From Micrasema longulum (taxonomy: Eukaryota; Arthropoda; Insecta; Trichoptera; Brachycentridae): DNA of 64,000 bases. The stretch is taken from the NCBI GenBank assembly GCA_022494885.1, contig JAGVSM010003734.1, forward strand, positions 113,191 through 177,190. Reading direction: 5' to 3'. A program made the translations under genes and the position numbers. Under the pieces are notes generated by a model. That model did not search any database and was not told the DNA's origin. It saw nothing but the letters and a program-made list of their open reading frames with translations. This document shows, piece by piece, positions 22,756 through 34,464 of this stretch (positions are counted from its first letter, which is position 1; each line of letters opens with the position of its first letter).

Positions 22756-23299
22756 AATGGGAATCAAGTTGTGGTAGAGCGGGGTGCAAAACCCGGTGCA
22801 AGTTTAACACACTCTAAAATGAATAAAAAGACCACTACGCTTTTGATTCCGCATTCCTCTAACAAAAGTTGTCCTCATTGACAATATTTTTCTTTCCCAA
22901 AAGCATTCAAAAATCTTTTCAATTTGTCTGGAATTTAGACAGTTAAAAAGAAAAAAAAAACTGTTTGTCTAAGGTATATTTATTTTAAGTTTAGCGTTTG
23001 ATTACTTACAAATTTAACAGTTTTTGATCCACAAATCGGTATTCATTTACCCCAGCGAATACGGAAGCGAGTTGAGCTAACAAATGTCGTATGATCCGCG
23101 TCATTTCATTCGACATTTTATTGTGAACCTGTCAACTGTCAAGCTGGTTGACAGTCGGGAATAATAGATAACAGATTGGCGGCTTTCCGTTACGTCGATT
23201 CTAACTTCCACCATTTTGGACGCGTAGTAAACAAAAACGAATTTACGTAAACAATGAATATTTATGAAAATTGATTCGAAAAGTAATACAATAATATCA

Positions 23300-23880
23300 A
23301 AATAACATATTGCAACAGAGATGGGTAACATTTTAGAGGAGGGAATATGTAAGTCTAGGCATTTACAGGGCTTATTAAGGCTAGTTTGAGTGGCCACTTT
23401 ACACTCTATGCAACATTCACTATTCTGCCAATGACAGGTCATAAGCCCTGTAAATGAGGCTGATATTTTTTGTGACAATGTATGTAAATTTAGGTCAAAA
23501 ATTATAAAAATTTTGAGAGAAGTAGATATTTAACTTTATTATTATTATTATATACATATTTTTTCATTTCGTTTCTTTTACATTTATTATATTGAAAATA
23601 ATTTAAATTATTGTATTAAGTGTAAACAATTATTTTGGTGTGTGCATGAGAGAATATACAAATAAATTGGCAATATTTGTGTACATACTGTTTGTTTACC
23701 TAATTAAATAAATAAATAAATGCCTAATCTTCCATATATTCCCTTCTCAAAAAAGTTTTCCCTTTTTGTTGGACTAAATTTAGATTTTAATAAGTTCCTA
23801 GGGATTGTAATTCAGTATTTCTACAAACATGAATACATACTCAAAACAATGTTCTCAAACTTAAAATAAATTATAAACAA
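23300..23880. repeat. Repeat B copy interrupted by a LINE tail
   Basis: The left part to 23456 includes gcaacagagatgggtaac, ggcatttacagggcttat and the mirrored ataagccctgtaaatg. The right part from 23717 is taaatgcctaatcttcc, then cccttctcaaaaaagttttc. The left portion is itself palindromic. Confidence 0.64.
23457..23716 (+). mobile_element. LINE 3'-UTR insertion (260 bp) with TSD
   Basis: It is flanked by taaatg (23451-23456 and 23717-23722). The insert ends in an (aaat)n run, as expected for target-primed reverse transcription of a 5'-truncated LINE. It has no coding remnant. The target is the repeat B phrase cctgtaaatgcctag, known from other copies, which confirms the insertion point. Confidence 0.65.
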
Positions 23881-23961
23881 GTGTTAAATTATCTTACAAT
23901 ATTATTGATATTATTATGTCGTTGTTTATTAGATAAAAACCTAGATATTAAACTGTTTTTT

Positions 23962-24128
23962 TTTTCACAACAGACCAGGAGGTCTAACAACACTGTTTAA
24001 TTACGTTACTGAACACCCAGGGTTGAAAAAAATGTTTTTAATTGTATGTTTTCACCGGAAATCGAACCCGGAACCTTCCATACGTGAGTCAAGCGACTTA
24101 TCCACTTCCCCAAGGAGGCTGCCTATAT
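23962..24128 (-). repeat. SINE-F copy
   Basis: On the minus strand the B box GGTTCGATTTCCGG lies around 24055-24070 and the body matches 13.5 kb (cacccagggttgaaaaaaa, accaggaggtctaac on plus). It is diverged but collinear. Confidence 0.7.
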
Positions 24129-24129
24129 C

Positions 24130-25125
24130 ATAAAACGCTTGAATTTCAATTTTATACCCGTCATACAATTTTTTTCTGGGCGTATATACCCAATAAATAA
24201 ATACATATTTATTTACTTTACAGAAACATACAGTACACAATGAATTAATTACATTAAAAAGATAAGGTTGAACGACAGACCGGCGAAGTTTCTAAATAAA
24301 AATCATACACGTGTTTATTTAACCAAATAAGTTAAATTTGAGTGAAATATATTTTGGCTCAAATATCATTCATTTATAAAAGCACAGCAGAAATTAACTC
24401 CAAAACAAACAAATCAGCCAAAATCCAGGTGTTAAACTGAAAAACATTTCTGTGAAATGCCGACTACTCGTTTATGCTTTTATTTTACATAACCATAACA
24501 TTAAAGAAAATAAGTTTATCATTATCCAACCAAATTTTAGTACCTAACAACTAACCGTGAATATATCCGACAGTGTGATACAAATATGAATGTATAAAAT
24601 ACATATTTATGTTATGTCGCGTAGAATTTATCGCACGTCCGACAACGAAGCTCTCTTATTCAAAGCCTCGAAAAACCTTGAAGAATACGCCTTCATTATA
24701 ATAATACTTACATATTCTAGAAAGGGTCTTGAGGGGTGACACGTGTCATATTTACGCGTCTACTACAAAAGCGACATTCACTTACTTTTTGAAAATAAAC
24801 AAGGGAATGAGAGTTTATTTTGGTTCCAGGAAATCTACATACATAACATTTTTTAGCGTTCTTTGAATTTGAAGTCGTATATTTGTGTAGTTTTATATTA
24901 AATTAGATTTCTATTTAATTTACAGGGGAAAAAGTCGTAGTCTTAAATAATTGTTAAATTTAAAAATTTGTATGCAAAAGGTAAACGTTCAAAGGTAAAA
25001 CGCCACTTTTCAGGAGACACAAATTTGTGACTATTTATACTTTAAACAAGTAAATTTGTTTTCTAAAATTTAAATTTAAATTCATTACAAAAACACCCAT
25101 TATAAAAATCTTTAAGAATACTGTA
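24130..25125. other. AT-rich interval, nothing assignable
   Basis: No repeat from the other families and no credible coding sequence were recognised. Confidence 0.4.
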
Positions 25126-25129
25126 TTTA

Positions 25130-25895
25130 TGTATGTATGCTTTATTAAGTTAGTTCATAACATCTTAAGAACTAATATAAACTTTTATTAACATTACTAT
25201 TTTTATTCAAAATTTCTCTAGAACATATTTTTTCAAACTAATTTTAAATAATTCAATTCCTTCTATTTATTTTATTTCTTGGGATAACTCATTGTACAGC
25301 TTCAATCCCTTGTACAATGAGTTATGAGATTCTGTTTTTCTCCTCATTGGTAATCTTATCTTTTTTTATCCCTTGTTTCATATGTATGACATTGTTGGTT
25401 AAATTTTATATTAATTTTATTCATACCCTTAATTATTTAATCTATATGTTGCATTATATTTAATTTGCTGCTTTACTGTGAACAAGCCAATTTCTTTGTG
25501 CATTCTTTCTACATTATAATACATATTTTTTAAATTATAATCCTCATCGCCTTATTTTGAAGAATTTGTAATTTTTTGTATTTCCCCTTTTTTACATAAA
25601 AAGAATGGAAGAACAGTAATTTATGTGTGGACATATGATTGTTTTATATATAAGAACACTTCTCTTTCTATCTATTACATTTCGTAATCTTCCCATAAAT
25701 ATATATTTTTTTAATGTTACATATTGAGAATGTGCTTTGAAATTTGAATATCTATCTAAGTAAACTCCGAGATACTTTATTTCTCCACAAAATCTATATT
25801 TGACTTATCAATATTAATATTGTATCCTAGGTTATATTTTTCTCCCAATATTCATATATTTTGTTTTAGCGTCTTTTTTTATTTGTATGTTTTCT
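25130..25895 (-). pseudogene. Jockey-like LINE, RT thumb and C-terminal remnant
   Basis: On the minus strand, from about 25790 downward: KYLGVYLDRYSNFKAHSQY, then KTIICPHINYCSSILF, LQILQNKAMRII, and later LYKGLKLYNELSQEIK. This order (YLGVxLD, TIxxPHxxYC, LQxLQNKAxRxI, LYNxLPxxIK) is that of LINE RT C-terminal domains. Multiple frameshifts interrupt it. The 3' end lies near 25130 (ttaataaagcatacataca on minus). It is head-to-head with the next LINE fragment. No YADD motif remains. Confidence 0.72.
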
Positions 25896-25964
25896 CACTG
25901 TCTTTAACCTTCAATTTGGTGAGGAGTTACAATAAAAAAAAAATTAACTTATCTTTCTTATTAA

Positions 25965-26825
25965 ACACCTATACCATGCACTGGCAAATTCTGTGTTGAC
26001 TTACGGTCTAATTGGTTGGGGAGCTTGCAAAAACCGTCCTTGAACCTGTAGCAATTGCATAGAAATCTTTAATCCGAGTCATTAAAAAAAAAACATTTCG
26101 TTATCCAAGTGACTTGCTCTTCAAAGAATTCAAAGTACTGAATATTATTCAACAGTATATATTGAGAACGGTAGTGGTTACACACATAAATAGAGACATT
26201 TACCCAAGCGTCAACCACAACCATAATACAAGATACTCTAATAGGGATCTGATACTAAGTGAAGGGGTCAACACTGTTCTGACATCGAAACAACACTATT
26301 ACGTAGGCAAAAAGGTCCATAATCTTTTGCCAGAATCATGGAAAGACGGCAGTTTTGTCAAGTTGCGGAAGGTGTTGACCACGCTCTTTCATGACATTGT
26401 TCGTAGGAAGTCAGAAAAATTGATGCATGCCACGGATTGGAGATTCTTACTGGATGTCGAAAATAAAATATGAAAATCGAGAATAATTAAAAAAAATATA
26501 TATACAGATGGTAGCCATGAAGTTTCGCATTATAAATAAATTGTCTATGTTATGTGAATGTATGTATGTGTATGCGCATGGGTGTATGTACGTATGTGTG
26601 TATGTACATATAATGTATATATGTGTATGTGTGTATGTATACGTATCAAAATGTGCATACGAGTAAGTTTATATTTTATTAGTCTGTGCTCTCTAATGAT
26701 TTGTTAACTATTATTATATATTATAATGTAATTGCCTAGCTTGGAACGGGGTATGTACCCTTGTTAGCTGGGCAAAGTAAATGTAAAATTGTATTTTTGA
26801 TAAAAAGTGTAAATAAATAAATAAA
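25965..26825 (+). pseudogene. Jockey-like LINE C-terminus (family J1)
   Basis: About 25966-26040 reads LIKHLYHALANSVLTYGLIG, then WGACKNRP. After a frameshift and stop, a long frame reaches 26473 with FKEFKVLNIIQQY, HNHNTRYSNRDLIL and VGKKVHNLLPESWKD. These are typical LINE RT C-terminal features. The 3' UTR includes a (tatg)n-rich tract and a terminal block (cctagcttggaacggggta, gtacccttgttagctgggc), then (aaat)n. A second copy at 35.5-36.7 kb (-) shares coding region and terminal block. Confidence 0.78.
26553..26650 (+). repeat. TATG/TGTA-type microsatellite
   Basis: An interrupted tetranucleotide tract (tgtatgtatgtgtatg, tgtatgtacgtatgtg) within the J1 3' UTR. It is probably slippage-derived. 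Confidence 0.8.
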
Positions 26826-26829
26826 TTAG

Positions 26830-28590
26830 GAGTTAATGCTATTTACCACGTGATAGAAAACAAAAACTTGCTTTCGACATAGTAATTACTCAATTTTATC
26901 TTATTTGGAGTTACCGTAATTTACATCTTGCATACAGAAATAGTGATTAAAATTTTCTGCTTTTAGAATACCAAGGCAGTGTTATTTGCACCATTACGTA
27001 CATTTATTTGTTTTTTATTAGGAAGAAAATAACGGAAGTTTTATCGTATAATTAAATATGAAACATCTTGTATTTTTCAACGAGAGGCTTTAAAGTAAAT
27101 TTGTTTTCTAAAATATATTGAAACACACACGATACCTTAAGTGTGTGAAAAAATCATCGCTCCAGTACCATAATCCAGGGAAAAATACGGGAATATGTAT
27201 GTATGAAGAAAAGCCGGACCGTGCATCCTCTTAAAGGCTATATAAAATACTACCTACAATACAATGACAATAAATTTAAAATTTTAGGAAAAAGGTTTTA
27301 CTTATTTACAATCGCGACCTAATACGGGTAGGCCTCAAATTTAATTCTAACTATTTATGTAAAATTGATCTTAATATAAGATAAAGTTTTTTATTAGTTT
27401 TTGACTATCATACCCGTAATAGTTTTTTCGTGACTATTCAGTTTATTGCCGCAAAACTTCATCTTCGCAATATCATCGTCGATAAAAATCTAATTCCATA
27501 AAACTTTTGGCATAAACTATGCTAATTACAACGCACATAAAAAGTTTTACATAATAGATATTGCGAAAGTTACCATAAAATATTTGTTACTATTATAAAT
27601 AATTCCTGTCTCGAGCTACGGTTTCCTAAAAAAGGCGGTGCCGTTATCTAGCGGCCATGATATATCGTGATGTAGTGGGCGTTACTAGACGGCCGTCTTA
27701 AGGGGAGAAGCAGCTCCAGCTCTTCAAAAAAAAATCTATTTTTTGAAAAAAAAACAGAACAATGAAAGCAATAAAAAATCGTTGGAAAAAAACTGGAAAA
27801 CTTTTTTTATCAGATCATTTTTTGCATTTCTTAAGTTAAAAAATGGAGGCGTCAGAGCCCAAAGCCGCAGAGCTTTTTTTTTGTGCAAAGCGTTCCGCGC
27901 CCAGAAATATTTCTGTAGTTTTTTAAAGTTGAAAACTTTTTTTATTCATAAATGTATACAAAAAGCTATTAAACTAAGCACGGAAATTTGAAAATATCGT
28001 ATTAAAAAAACAGCGTAGATTCTAACGAAGATTTAAATTGTTATGCTAAAAATCACATGATTTATTGTTTATAAAAAAAGTCAATAACCAAATGAAAATT
28101 CCGTAGGCACATCGATGGAGAATATATCTGTGAAGATATTTTTTTAATTCTAAATGAATCGGTGCTTCTTTGGCTAAGTTACGTGTCCGTCTAGTTGAAA
28201 AAACAAGCTTCGAAAAAATCGCGTCTAAAGTTTAACTGAAACTAAAATTTAACAATAGAAATTTTCACCATTCGCCAGCACCATACATTTGGCCTTTCAA
28301 ATTAACACTGTCCTCTTTTTTTTCCTTCCTGGTCGACTTCAAAGATTGTCGAGCGGCTTAAAATTCTAGAGTGGCTTTATCCCTTAACGGTGACCAGAGA
28401 CGGCAACTTAAGAGAGCGATGGCGTTATCTAGCAGACGTGATCACCTAATTTTATGAACTGATCAACTTATTTTTATAAAACTAAAACGGACTGCAGCGG
28501 AAAATGTGTCTAGATATTTTACTTGGCATTATTAGAAGATATATTTGGAAGGAGAGGATTCGTCGAAAGTCGAATTGGAGGAAGATGGGA
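26830..28590. other. Interval without assignable elements
   Basis: Only short local similarities were noticed, for example gttatctagcggc (27.65 kb) and gttatctagcaga (28.43 kb). Open frames here are A-rich and featureless. Confidence 0.4.
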
Positions 28591-28599
28591 AGGGAACGA

Positions 28600-29614
28600 T
28601 GTTATTATTATTATAAATAACTTATATAGCGCCAGGTTCGTAATATAATACCTCAAGGGCGCTTTACAAAGTGATTCTATAGATAAATAAATCTAATTGA
28701 AGCTTTTAAATTTGTAATTGTATTAAAACAATTTATTTTGCTGTCACATGCTACGGATTTATTCAAATGATTTAGAGAACAAGTGGGTTTTAAGTTTTTT
28801 CCGAAACATCACTTCACTTTCACAGCCTCGCAGCTCTGCTGGGAGAGCATTCCATGACATAGGGCCTGCGACCGCAAATGCGCGTTCACTAAATTTAGTT
28901 TGCGTAGAGGTATGCTAACTTTTCCTCTCGCCGTAGACGTAGCTGATCTAAGCGTGAGCCGCTTGTCAGCTAGTTCATCTGGAATGCATAGTTCCATTAT
29001 ATATTCCGGAGCAGAGCTGTGCAGTGATTTATACATAAGCCAACAAAGTATGTATTCGACCCTCTGTGGAAAACGTAGCCAGTGTAATTCCCGAAGTAGT
29101 GGAGTGATACGACTGAACTTAGAGATTCCGAAAATAAGTCTCGCTGCAGCATTCAATACAGACTGTAGGCGAGTCATTTTGTTCATTGGTAGACCTGCAT
29201 AGATACCATTACAATAATCGACTCTAGACACTACAAACGCATTTATTAATTGACAGGCGGCATCAACCGGCAAATTTTTGCGTATGCATTTAATTTGTCT
29301 CAGCTGGTAGAAGCATAATCTTATCGTTCTACTAATTTGAGCGTCAATAGAAAAGTCAGAATTAAGTAAAACTCCCAGTAGTTTAACGGTGGGTAAAGCG
29401 GTACTCCTTACATTGGGTAGGGCCGTATCCGGGATCAAATTCCGTCGTCTGGCTGAAACCACCCATAGTTGTTCCGTTTTTGATGGGTTTAATGTTAATC
29501 TGTTTTCAGCCATCTAGTTTCCTATTTTCTCGATGGATCTATCAATTAAATTGACAAGCATACTTCTCTCGCCTGGATTGCAATAAAAATAAATATGTAT
29601 ATCATCTGTGTATC
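28600..29614 (-). pseudogene. L2-like LINE, RT from YTDD to C-terminus
   Basis: Reading on minus, the fragment begins at a YTDD tetrad (about 29614-29603; motif C, usually YADD), then an in-frame stop just before 29513. A 234-codon open frame follows: LNPSKTEQLWV (residues 8-18), VKLLGVLLNSDFS (43-55), VSRVDYCNGIYAGLP (95-109), RLQSVLNAAARLIFG, ITPLLRELHWL and YKSLHSSAPEYI. These are hallmarks of the CR1/L2 RT C-terminus. Near 28855 the frame shifts; the correct ending (SWNALPAELRGCESEV, then KTHLFSKSFE) is in another frame. The 3' end folds around aaagcgccc/ggcgct and has a taataataat tail, typical of L2. 5'-truncated. Confidence 0.82.
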
Positions 29615-30331
29615 AATGATGTTGATGATATAGTACGCGTGCGTAACACGCAAAAAGTATAATATATCTAAAAGTAGATATGTTAATGAGGGCTTTGTTT
29701 AAAAGTCATAAATGCATTATTTTTTAAAACTTGTAAGCTTTTATGTGAAATATATTTAACATAGATTATAAACAATAAATTAAATACCATTATTGAAAAT
29801 AATGTTATATTTGTATTGTTTTAAAACTGATTAGACTCCCGGGAGTGTTATATGACTTGTAAACGATTAAAAAATATCGTTATTTTTTGTATTAATACTG
29901 TACTGAAAAATGTGTTTGATGACAAAAATTAATGTTTTAAATATCCGAGGCGGGTGAGAAAGATGAATTATATTTATTTGTTTGGTTATCATTACTGGCT
30001 ATCTTTCGAAAGACTTCAAAGAAAATATTCAATTAATTAATCATGTTTATTTAAAAAAGAACCCAAATAAAATAAATAAGTAAATGTAAAATGGGCCCCA
30101 CTTTTACTCTAGAACTGTGTTTTTCAACCTGTAGGTCCCCCACGGGGGTAACCGCGATCCCTCGAGCAAGGCAAAAGTAAAAAACAAGCCTGTTTATTTT
30201 TTAACAATTTGTCAAATCGTGGTTTTATTTTTGATACGCAAATATGCGAGTTACTTTCTTATTGGGTTATATTTCTCTTTTATAGTATGCCCACCATTAA
30301 AGAACCTTAGTTCTCATAGGTACGATATGGT

Positions 30332-30674
30332 GAATGAGGAACTTCAGCCCTACGGGAAATTGAATGCAAAAAAAATTTTCTTACGGGCGGTAAAAATTAC
30401 AGCATTAAATTATGCGGAAAAGTTTCTTGAAAATGTACGAAATTTAAAAAAAAATAAAAACGATCTACTTTGAACGACGCCACTCGTTCATAGAAGAAGC
30501 GGAAGAGAACTTGAGACGTCACACGTCACGGAATAATTTCAGAAATACAAAACTTTAAAAAATCTTAGTGCCGATAATACGGTGTACATAATTTTTTTTT
30601 TAATGGTTTAGTTTAATAAATACTCCTTTAACAAACATTTTAATTTTTCAAAACCACTGAACTTCCTCATTGCA
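30332..30674 (+). mobile_element. MITE-A copy 2, both ends visible
   Basis: The left end aatgaggaacttcag and the right end ctgaacttcctcatt (30657-30671) are inverted repeats with one mismatch. The interior has ccctacgggaaattg, cttacgggcggtaaaaat, gaacgacgccactcg and gagacgtcacacgtcac. An 84-codon open frame ending inside it (30219-30473) is the repeat read through and is not a gene. Confidence 0.65.
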
Positions 30675-30834
30675 CTGATCATTTCAAAGCTTCCCTTGCC
30701 AGCTCTGAATATTCTTCTTTTTTCTTCCAGAAAACGCCAATCTTAAGCGAAATAAATTCCATTTCAAGAATGACGTAAGAATATTTTAGATCTTGCTGCT
30801 GCTCTTACCTAGCATTTTATTTCTCGATACAGAC

Positions 30835-31668
30835 ATTCTGCAATGCACTTTGGCGGGCTTATTGCTAAAAGCTATATCTTCCAGTCAACCAAAAAACAGG
30901 CTGGTCACAAGAAAAATCAGTCAAACATTGTCAATTAATTTTTAAAAATATACAACATGTCCCGAAACTAGACGCCAACCTTTCAAGGGGTAATAGGCCA
31001 GCTCACGACTAATCAGAATTTTTTAAATATGATCTCAGTAAAAAGTCGTTCGTTTTCGATATATTCGCACTTTTGCGAATTCGGGAAAAATATACACCTT
31101 AGATCAGTTTTTTAATGCCACACCTACAAGTTTCCATATATTATATTCTTTTTAACAGTCGATTTTTAGTGGGTAGATGTAGATAGAGCTAGCACATTAA
31201 TAAAAAATACTTATGTTATACATATTATATGATGAGGAATGTGGAATCAGGTAATAAGTTTGGAAGGAGACGGGAAGAGGATCTAGAAAAGGAATAAATA
31301 AAATAAATGAAGGGATGTTAGGGTTCTGAGGATACATAATACTGTTTCAGGCATTTCTTAAAAGTGGCCACGGAAGATGCATTTTTTATACGAAGATAAC
31401 CCGTTCCAAAGTCTGGCACCTTGAACAGGAAAGGAATTGCTGAAGAATGATGTGGTATGTCGAGGAATGGGAAGTGTTCTCCCCCGAAAAGAGCGCTAAG
31501 TGATAGACTACGATCAAAAAGGTGAATGAAATTTTCAGCAAGATATTTAAGTGCGCAAGGGTTGTGAAGAATGTGAAAAAGAAGTGAAAGAGTTTTAATG
31601 TTTATGCGCTGATTAAAACGAAACCATCTAAGTTCTTGAAAATAAAAATAATAGGGTGGGTGCATCAG
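30835..31668 (-). pseudogene. CR1/Jockey-like LINE, RT C-terminus (family K)
   Basis: A 115-codon frame on minus (31665-31318) contains FQELRWFRFNQRINIKTLSL, LLFHILHNPCALKYLAENF, FPFLDIPHHSSAIPF and VATFKKCLKQYY. This is the standard RT C-terminal layout (ELRW, LLxxILHNP, IPxHxS, FKxxLKxYY). The 3' UTR reaches about 30835, with the conserved block ctggaagatatagctttta, gcaataagcccgccaaag. A second copy of coding and 3' UTR lies at 57.3-57.7 kb. The coding end is cut at 31668 by a TIR element. Confidence 0.76.
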
Positions 31669-31761
31669 TAATTGAGGGCCGTTTTCACAAAGCGTAATAT
31701 CGATTCTTCTACACGAGATCTATCGATTGGCGGAATGAAATTCTAGCATAACGAGACATAG

Positions 31762-31839
31762 CACTGCGGATGACTTTCTTGTCGTGATTTGCAGCTCGAA
31801 CTCGGTGGATTCCGTGTTAACATGTATGTCATTTATGTC
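31762..31839 (+). repeat. Repeat D (first part), paired with 55.45 kb
   Basis: The segment cactgcggatgact, tcttgtcgtgatttgcagc, tcgaactcggtggattcc recurs at 55445-55515. In this copy it is interrupted after catttatgtc and resumes at 32173. Confidence 0.65.
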
Positions 31840-32172
31840 GAGAGGTAGTATCATACATACATGATAAATATAGTGAAGGCAATTGGTGAAATAAACCAAA
31901 GTAGGGAACAAAATGCCGAACGGAAGGCCTGTTGACTACTGCCGACAGGCCGGCTTCTCTTGAAGAGTTTTAAGTGGTTTCCTCTCCACGTGACCAAATG
32001 CTGAGAAGTTCCCGATTGGACCACATTAGTATATCCCTCCTGAACCCAACAGTTTAGATAAATTTAAAGAAATTTAATTGCAGAAAAATCCACTTTTGAA
32101 ATATAAACCTTGTATATTATGAGCAAGGTAAATAATAAAGCAACTCCTATATAAAAAAAATAATAAAAAAAA
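31840..32172 (+). mobile_element. Retroposon insertion (333 bp) with 10-bp TSD
   Basis: The perfect direct repeat catttatgtc lies at 31830-31839 and 32173-32182. The insert ends in an A-rich tail (aaaaaaaataataaaaaaaa), as expected for LINE- or SINE-type retroposition. The 55.5 kb copy of the same target has no insertion (cattgatgtcacataagtcc), i.e. a paralogous empty site. The insert has a G+C-rich hairpin-like stretch (aggcctgttgactactgcc, gacaggccggc) but no RNA polymerase III boxes or ORF that I recognise. Confidence 0.75.
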
Positions 32173-32195
32173 CATTTATGTCACATAAGTCCAGT

Positions 32196-32557
32196 ATACA
32201 TGGTGTTCTTTAAACCCTGTCACATCCGAAACCACGATGATCAGTATGAGCAAGAAGACATAATGGCACATTAAAATATTTTTTTAGAACGAATAAAATT
32301 TTTAAAAATAAAATATCAAAAAAGCAAATGGTTGCTTACTTTTGCAGGGGTGTAACGAGAAGGGGGGAGTCTGATACCGCGCCGCGCCTCCCTCACTTCT
32401 CCCCTGCAGAAGTAAGCAACCATTTGTTTTTTTAAAATATTTTAATTTTTAATAATTTTCTTTGTTCTAAATATTTTTTTTAATATGCTAATATGTCTTC
32501 TTGTCCATACTGATCATCGTGGTTTCGGGTGTGACAGGGTTTAAAGAATACCCTGTA
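32196..32557. mobile_element. Repeat C palindromic MITE, copy 1
   Basis: The left arm (ggtgttctttaaaccctg, tcacatccgaaaccacgatg, atcagtatgagcaagaag) is mirrored by the right arm ending at 32557. An inner inverted pair (atggttgcttactt against aagtaagcaaccat) flanks a GC-rich centre (accgcgccgcgcctccc). TA flanks are compatible with Tc1/mariner-type ends. Two more copies lie at 55.5 and 60.0 kb. Confidence 0.75.
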
Positions 32558-33236
32558 TGTGCGAAGTTGTAGCGAGTCGAATTGGATTGGATTATCATTT
32601 AGTTGTGTCATAATATGAAAATATTTCAGAAATAACATACATAGGTCTATGTAGGCATATAAAAAAAAAACAGGTAATAATGATATCACGCAAAAATAAA
32701 CTCAATGCACAACAAATGCACAAACGAACTTTTCGATACATTCCTATCACTAAATATGTAAGGTAAGTATGTCGTTTTTATGAAAACTCGGAAAATTTGG
32801 ATTTTTTTAACGAATAGTTATATTAATAATAATATTGATTTCTAATTTATTGATTTATTTATTTTTATTTGGGAAAAAAACAACAGTTTTTACATATTTT
32901 GTACACAGAAAATAAGAATATGTATAAAATAAAATTGTGAAAACAGTCAATATAAATTTTCCACAGTGGTGTAAGCTATTGATTAAGTACATTATCGGTA
33001 TCAAAATAAAAGCAATTTAACAATTTAGAAATGTTAGACACTTAGAAGTTGCAAATAAAATAAAAATACATATATTTATATACAGTAATATAAATAATAT
33101 TATAAAAGAAGTATATTTTCAATAAGATGGTACTTTTGTTTTTGTTAAAATCCTTGTAGTAATTTTTTTATCATAAAAAAACCATCAAAATATTTTACTT
33201 TTTTGTAGATAGTTCGCTCTATGAAAACGGTCCTCA

Positions 33237-33418
33237 ATTAAACACGCTATAGTAATGAGACACTCTAAATCTAATGGTCAAAAATAATTATACGTAAGAA
33301 ATTATCTTCCCCGAAATAGACACTTTTTTGTGTTTTTTCTTAAAATGAACGCATTAATTTTATTTAATTTTGACCATTAGATTTAGAATGTCCGATTACT
33401 GCAATTATTATAGCACCC
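33237..33418. mobile_element. Small palindromic MITE (about 180 bp)
   Basis: The left arm (gctatagtaatgagacac, tctaaatctaatggtcaaaa) and the right arm (ttttgaccattagatttaga, atgtccgattactg, attatagc) are inverted repeats of about 40 bp. The centre is AT-rich. It starts immediately beside the TIR element to its left. Confidence 0.62.
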
Positions 33419-33964
33419 ACCCCTACCTAAGTTAAGTTCATTTGTAATATTCAATACTAAGCAAAAAAAATTAAATTACATCTGACGAAACATTTCATAT
33501 TCCTTTCTCAAACATGAAAAAAAAGAGCATATTACTTTTTAGGCGGAGAAATCGTATATATGTCGACGAATATCGGTAAATATCTTACTGTCTCATCATA
33601 ATACGAGTCCTAAGAGGGGATAAAAGGAGTAAGTCGGGAATATTTATGAATAGCGAATTTACAGCACAAATGTCGGAAATCAGGAATGGGGAAATATAAT
33701 TAAGTACTTCGAGAGTAGCATTCGACATTTTCCTTTCAAGCAAGAAGTGTTAATAGTTCGGTAACTTAAACTGAATTTCCCGTGGGAGAATTTGTGTTTA
33801 CATTTGAAAAAAGGCAATTAATTTTGAATAAGAATTATTATTTTTCAATTGCAAATACAGTAAAACTTCAATTATCTGGATTAATGAGAACAAGATTCTA
33901 TCGCTTTTGAAATAAAACAGCGAATTGGGATCACATTAAAAACTTACTTAAACATGTATGGAAA

Positions 33965-34198
33965 AGCTCATTATCATTCCCCTTTCCACACCTAATGGTG
34001 CATAGGGTACTGCATTGGTACACCAATCGCAGCGTAATTTGATCGGTTTTATTACATGAAGGTAATATGAGCAGGGAATATGAAATATTATATTGGAAAA
34101 ACACATTTCAAAATAAATATTTTATTTCGATCACGTCGGGAATCGAACCCGAGACCTCTTGCATGGTAGGCGCTGACCACTACACAACGAGGCGGACA
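33965..34198 (-). repeat. SINE-E copy
   Basis: On minus, the tRNA-like head is at the right (GCCTCGTTGTGTAGTGGTC, then GGTTCGATTCCCGACGTG). The body and 3' end at left include cacacctaatggtgcatagg and attatcattcccctttcc, equivalent to the family 3' end. Confidence 0.76.
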
Positions 34199-34244
34199 AA
34201 GAAAGTTAATAGCACAATTAAATTAAAATTAAAAACTTCTTCAA

Positions 34245-34400
34245 ATTTATTGCAACAGAGAGGGAAAACATATTTGCGAAGGGAATGTGGGAGTCTAGGA
34301 ATTTACAGGGCTTATGACCTGTCATTAGTAGAAAATCCAGCCGGTCTGCAAGCATTTGGACATACTCAAAACATTGTTAAAAACATCTCTTTTAATTTTT
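34245..34400 (-). repeat. Repeat B fragment, internally deleted
   Basis: The phrases gcaacagagagggaaaac, tctaggaatttacagggc and ttatgacctgtcattag lead directly into aaaatccagccggtctgca and gcatttggacatactca. The centre is lost, so two B ends are joined. Confidence 0.6.
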
Positions 34401-34464
34401 ATTTCCTGATGACGAACTGGATGCTAGGCAATCCGGATGACTGAAGTTCGGATTAACTACTGTA

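Larger units (their letters stand above)
31669..33240. mobile_element. TIR element (about 1.57 kb), host to nested repeats
   Basis: The left end 31671-31702 (attgagggccgttttcac, aaagcg, atatc) and the complement of the right end (attgaggaccgttttcat, agagcg, ctatc) match at about 27 of 32 positions. AATT flanks both ends but is self-complementary and so weak as a duplication. Inside are segment D, a LINE/SINE-like insertion and repeat C. It abuts the truncated family K reading frame, so it may have inserted into that LINE. Confidence 0.55.

Noticed and set aside
27640..28450. Direct repeat gttatctagc at both ends of an 0.8-kb block
   Set aside because: Only about 13 bp are shared; insufficient to call an element.
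28900..29202. Plus-strand 100-codon open frame
   Set aside because: It is the antisense shadow of the L2-like RT.
34067..34444. 125-codon open frame
   Set aside because: It runs through a SINE-E copy and a repeat B fragment, both repeated elsewhere in other frames.
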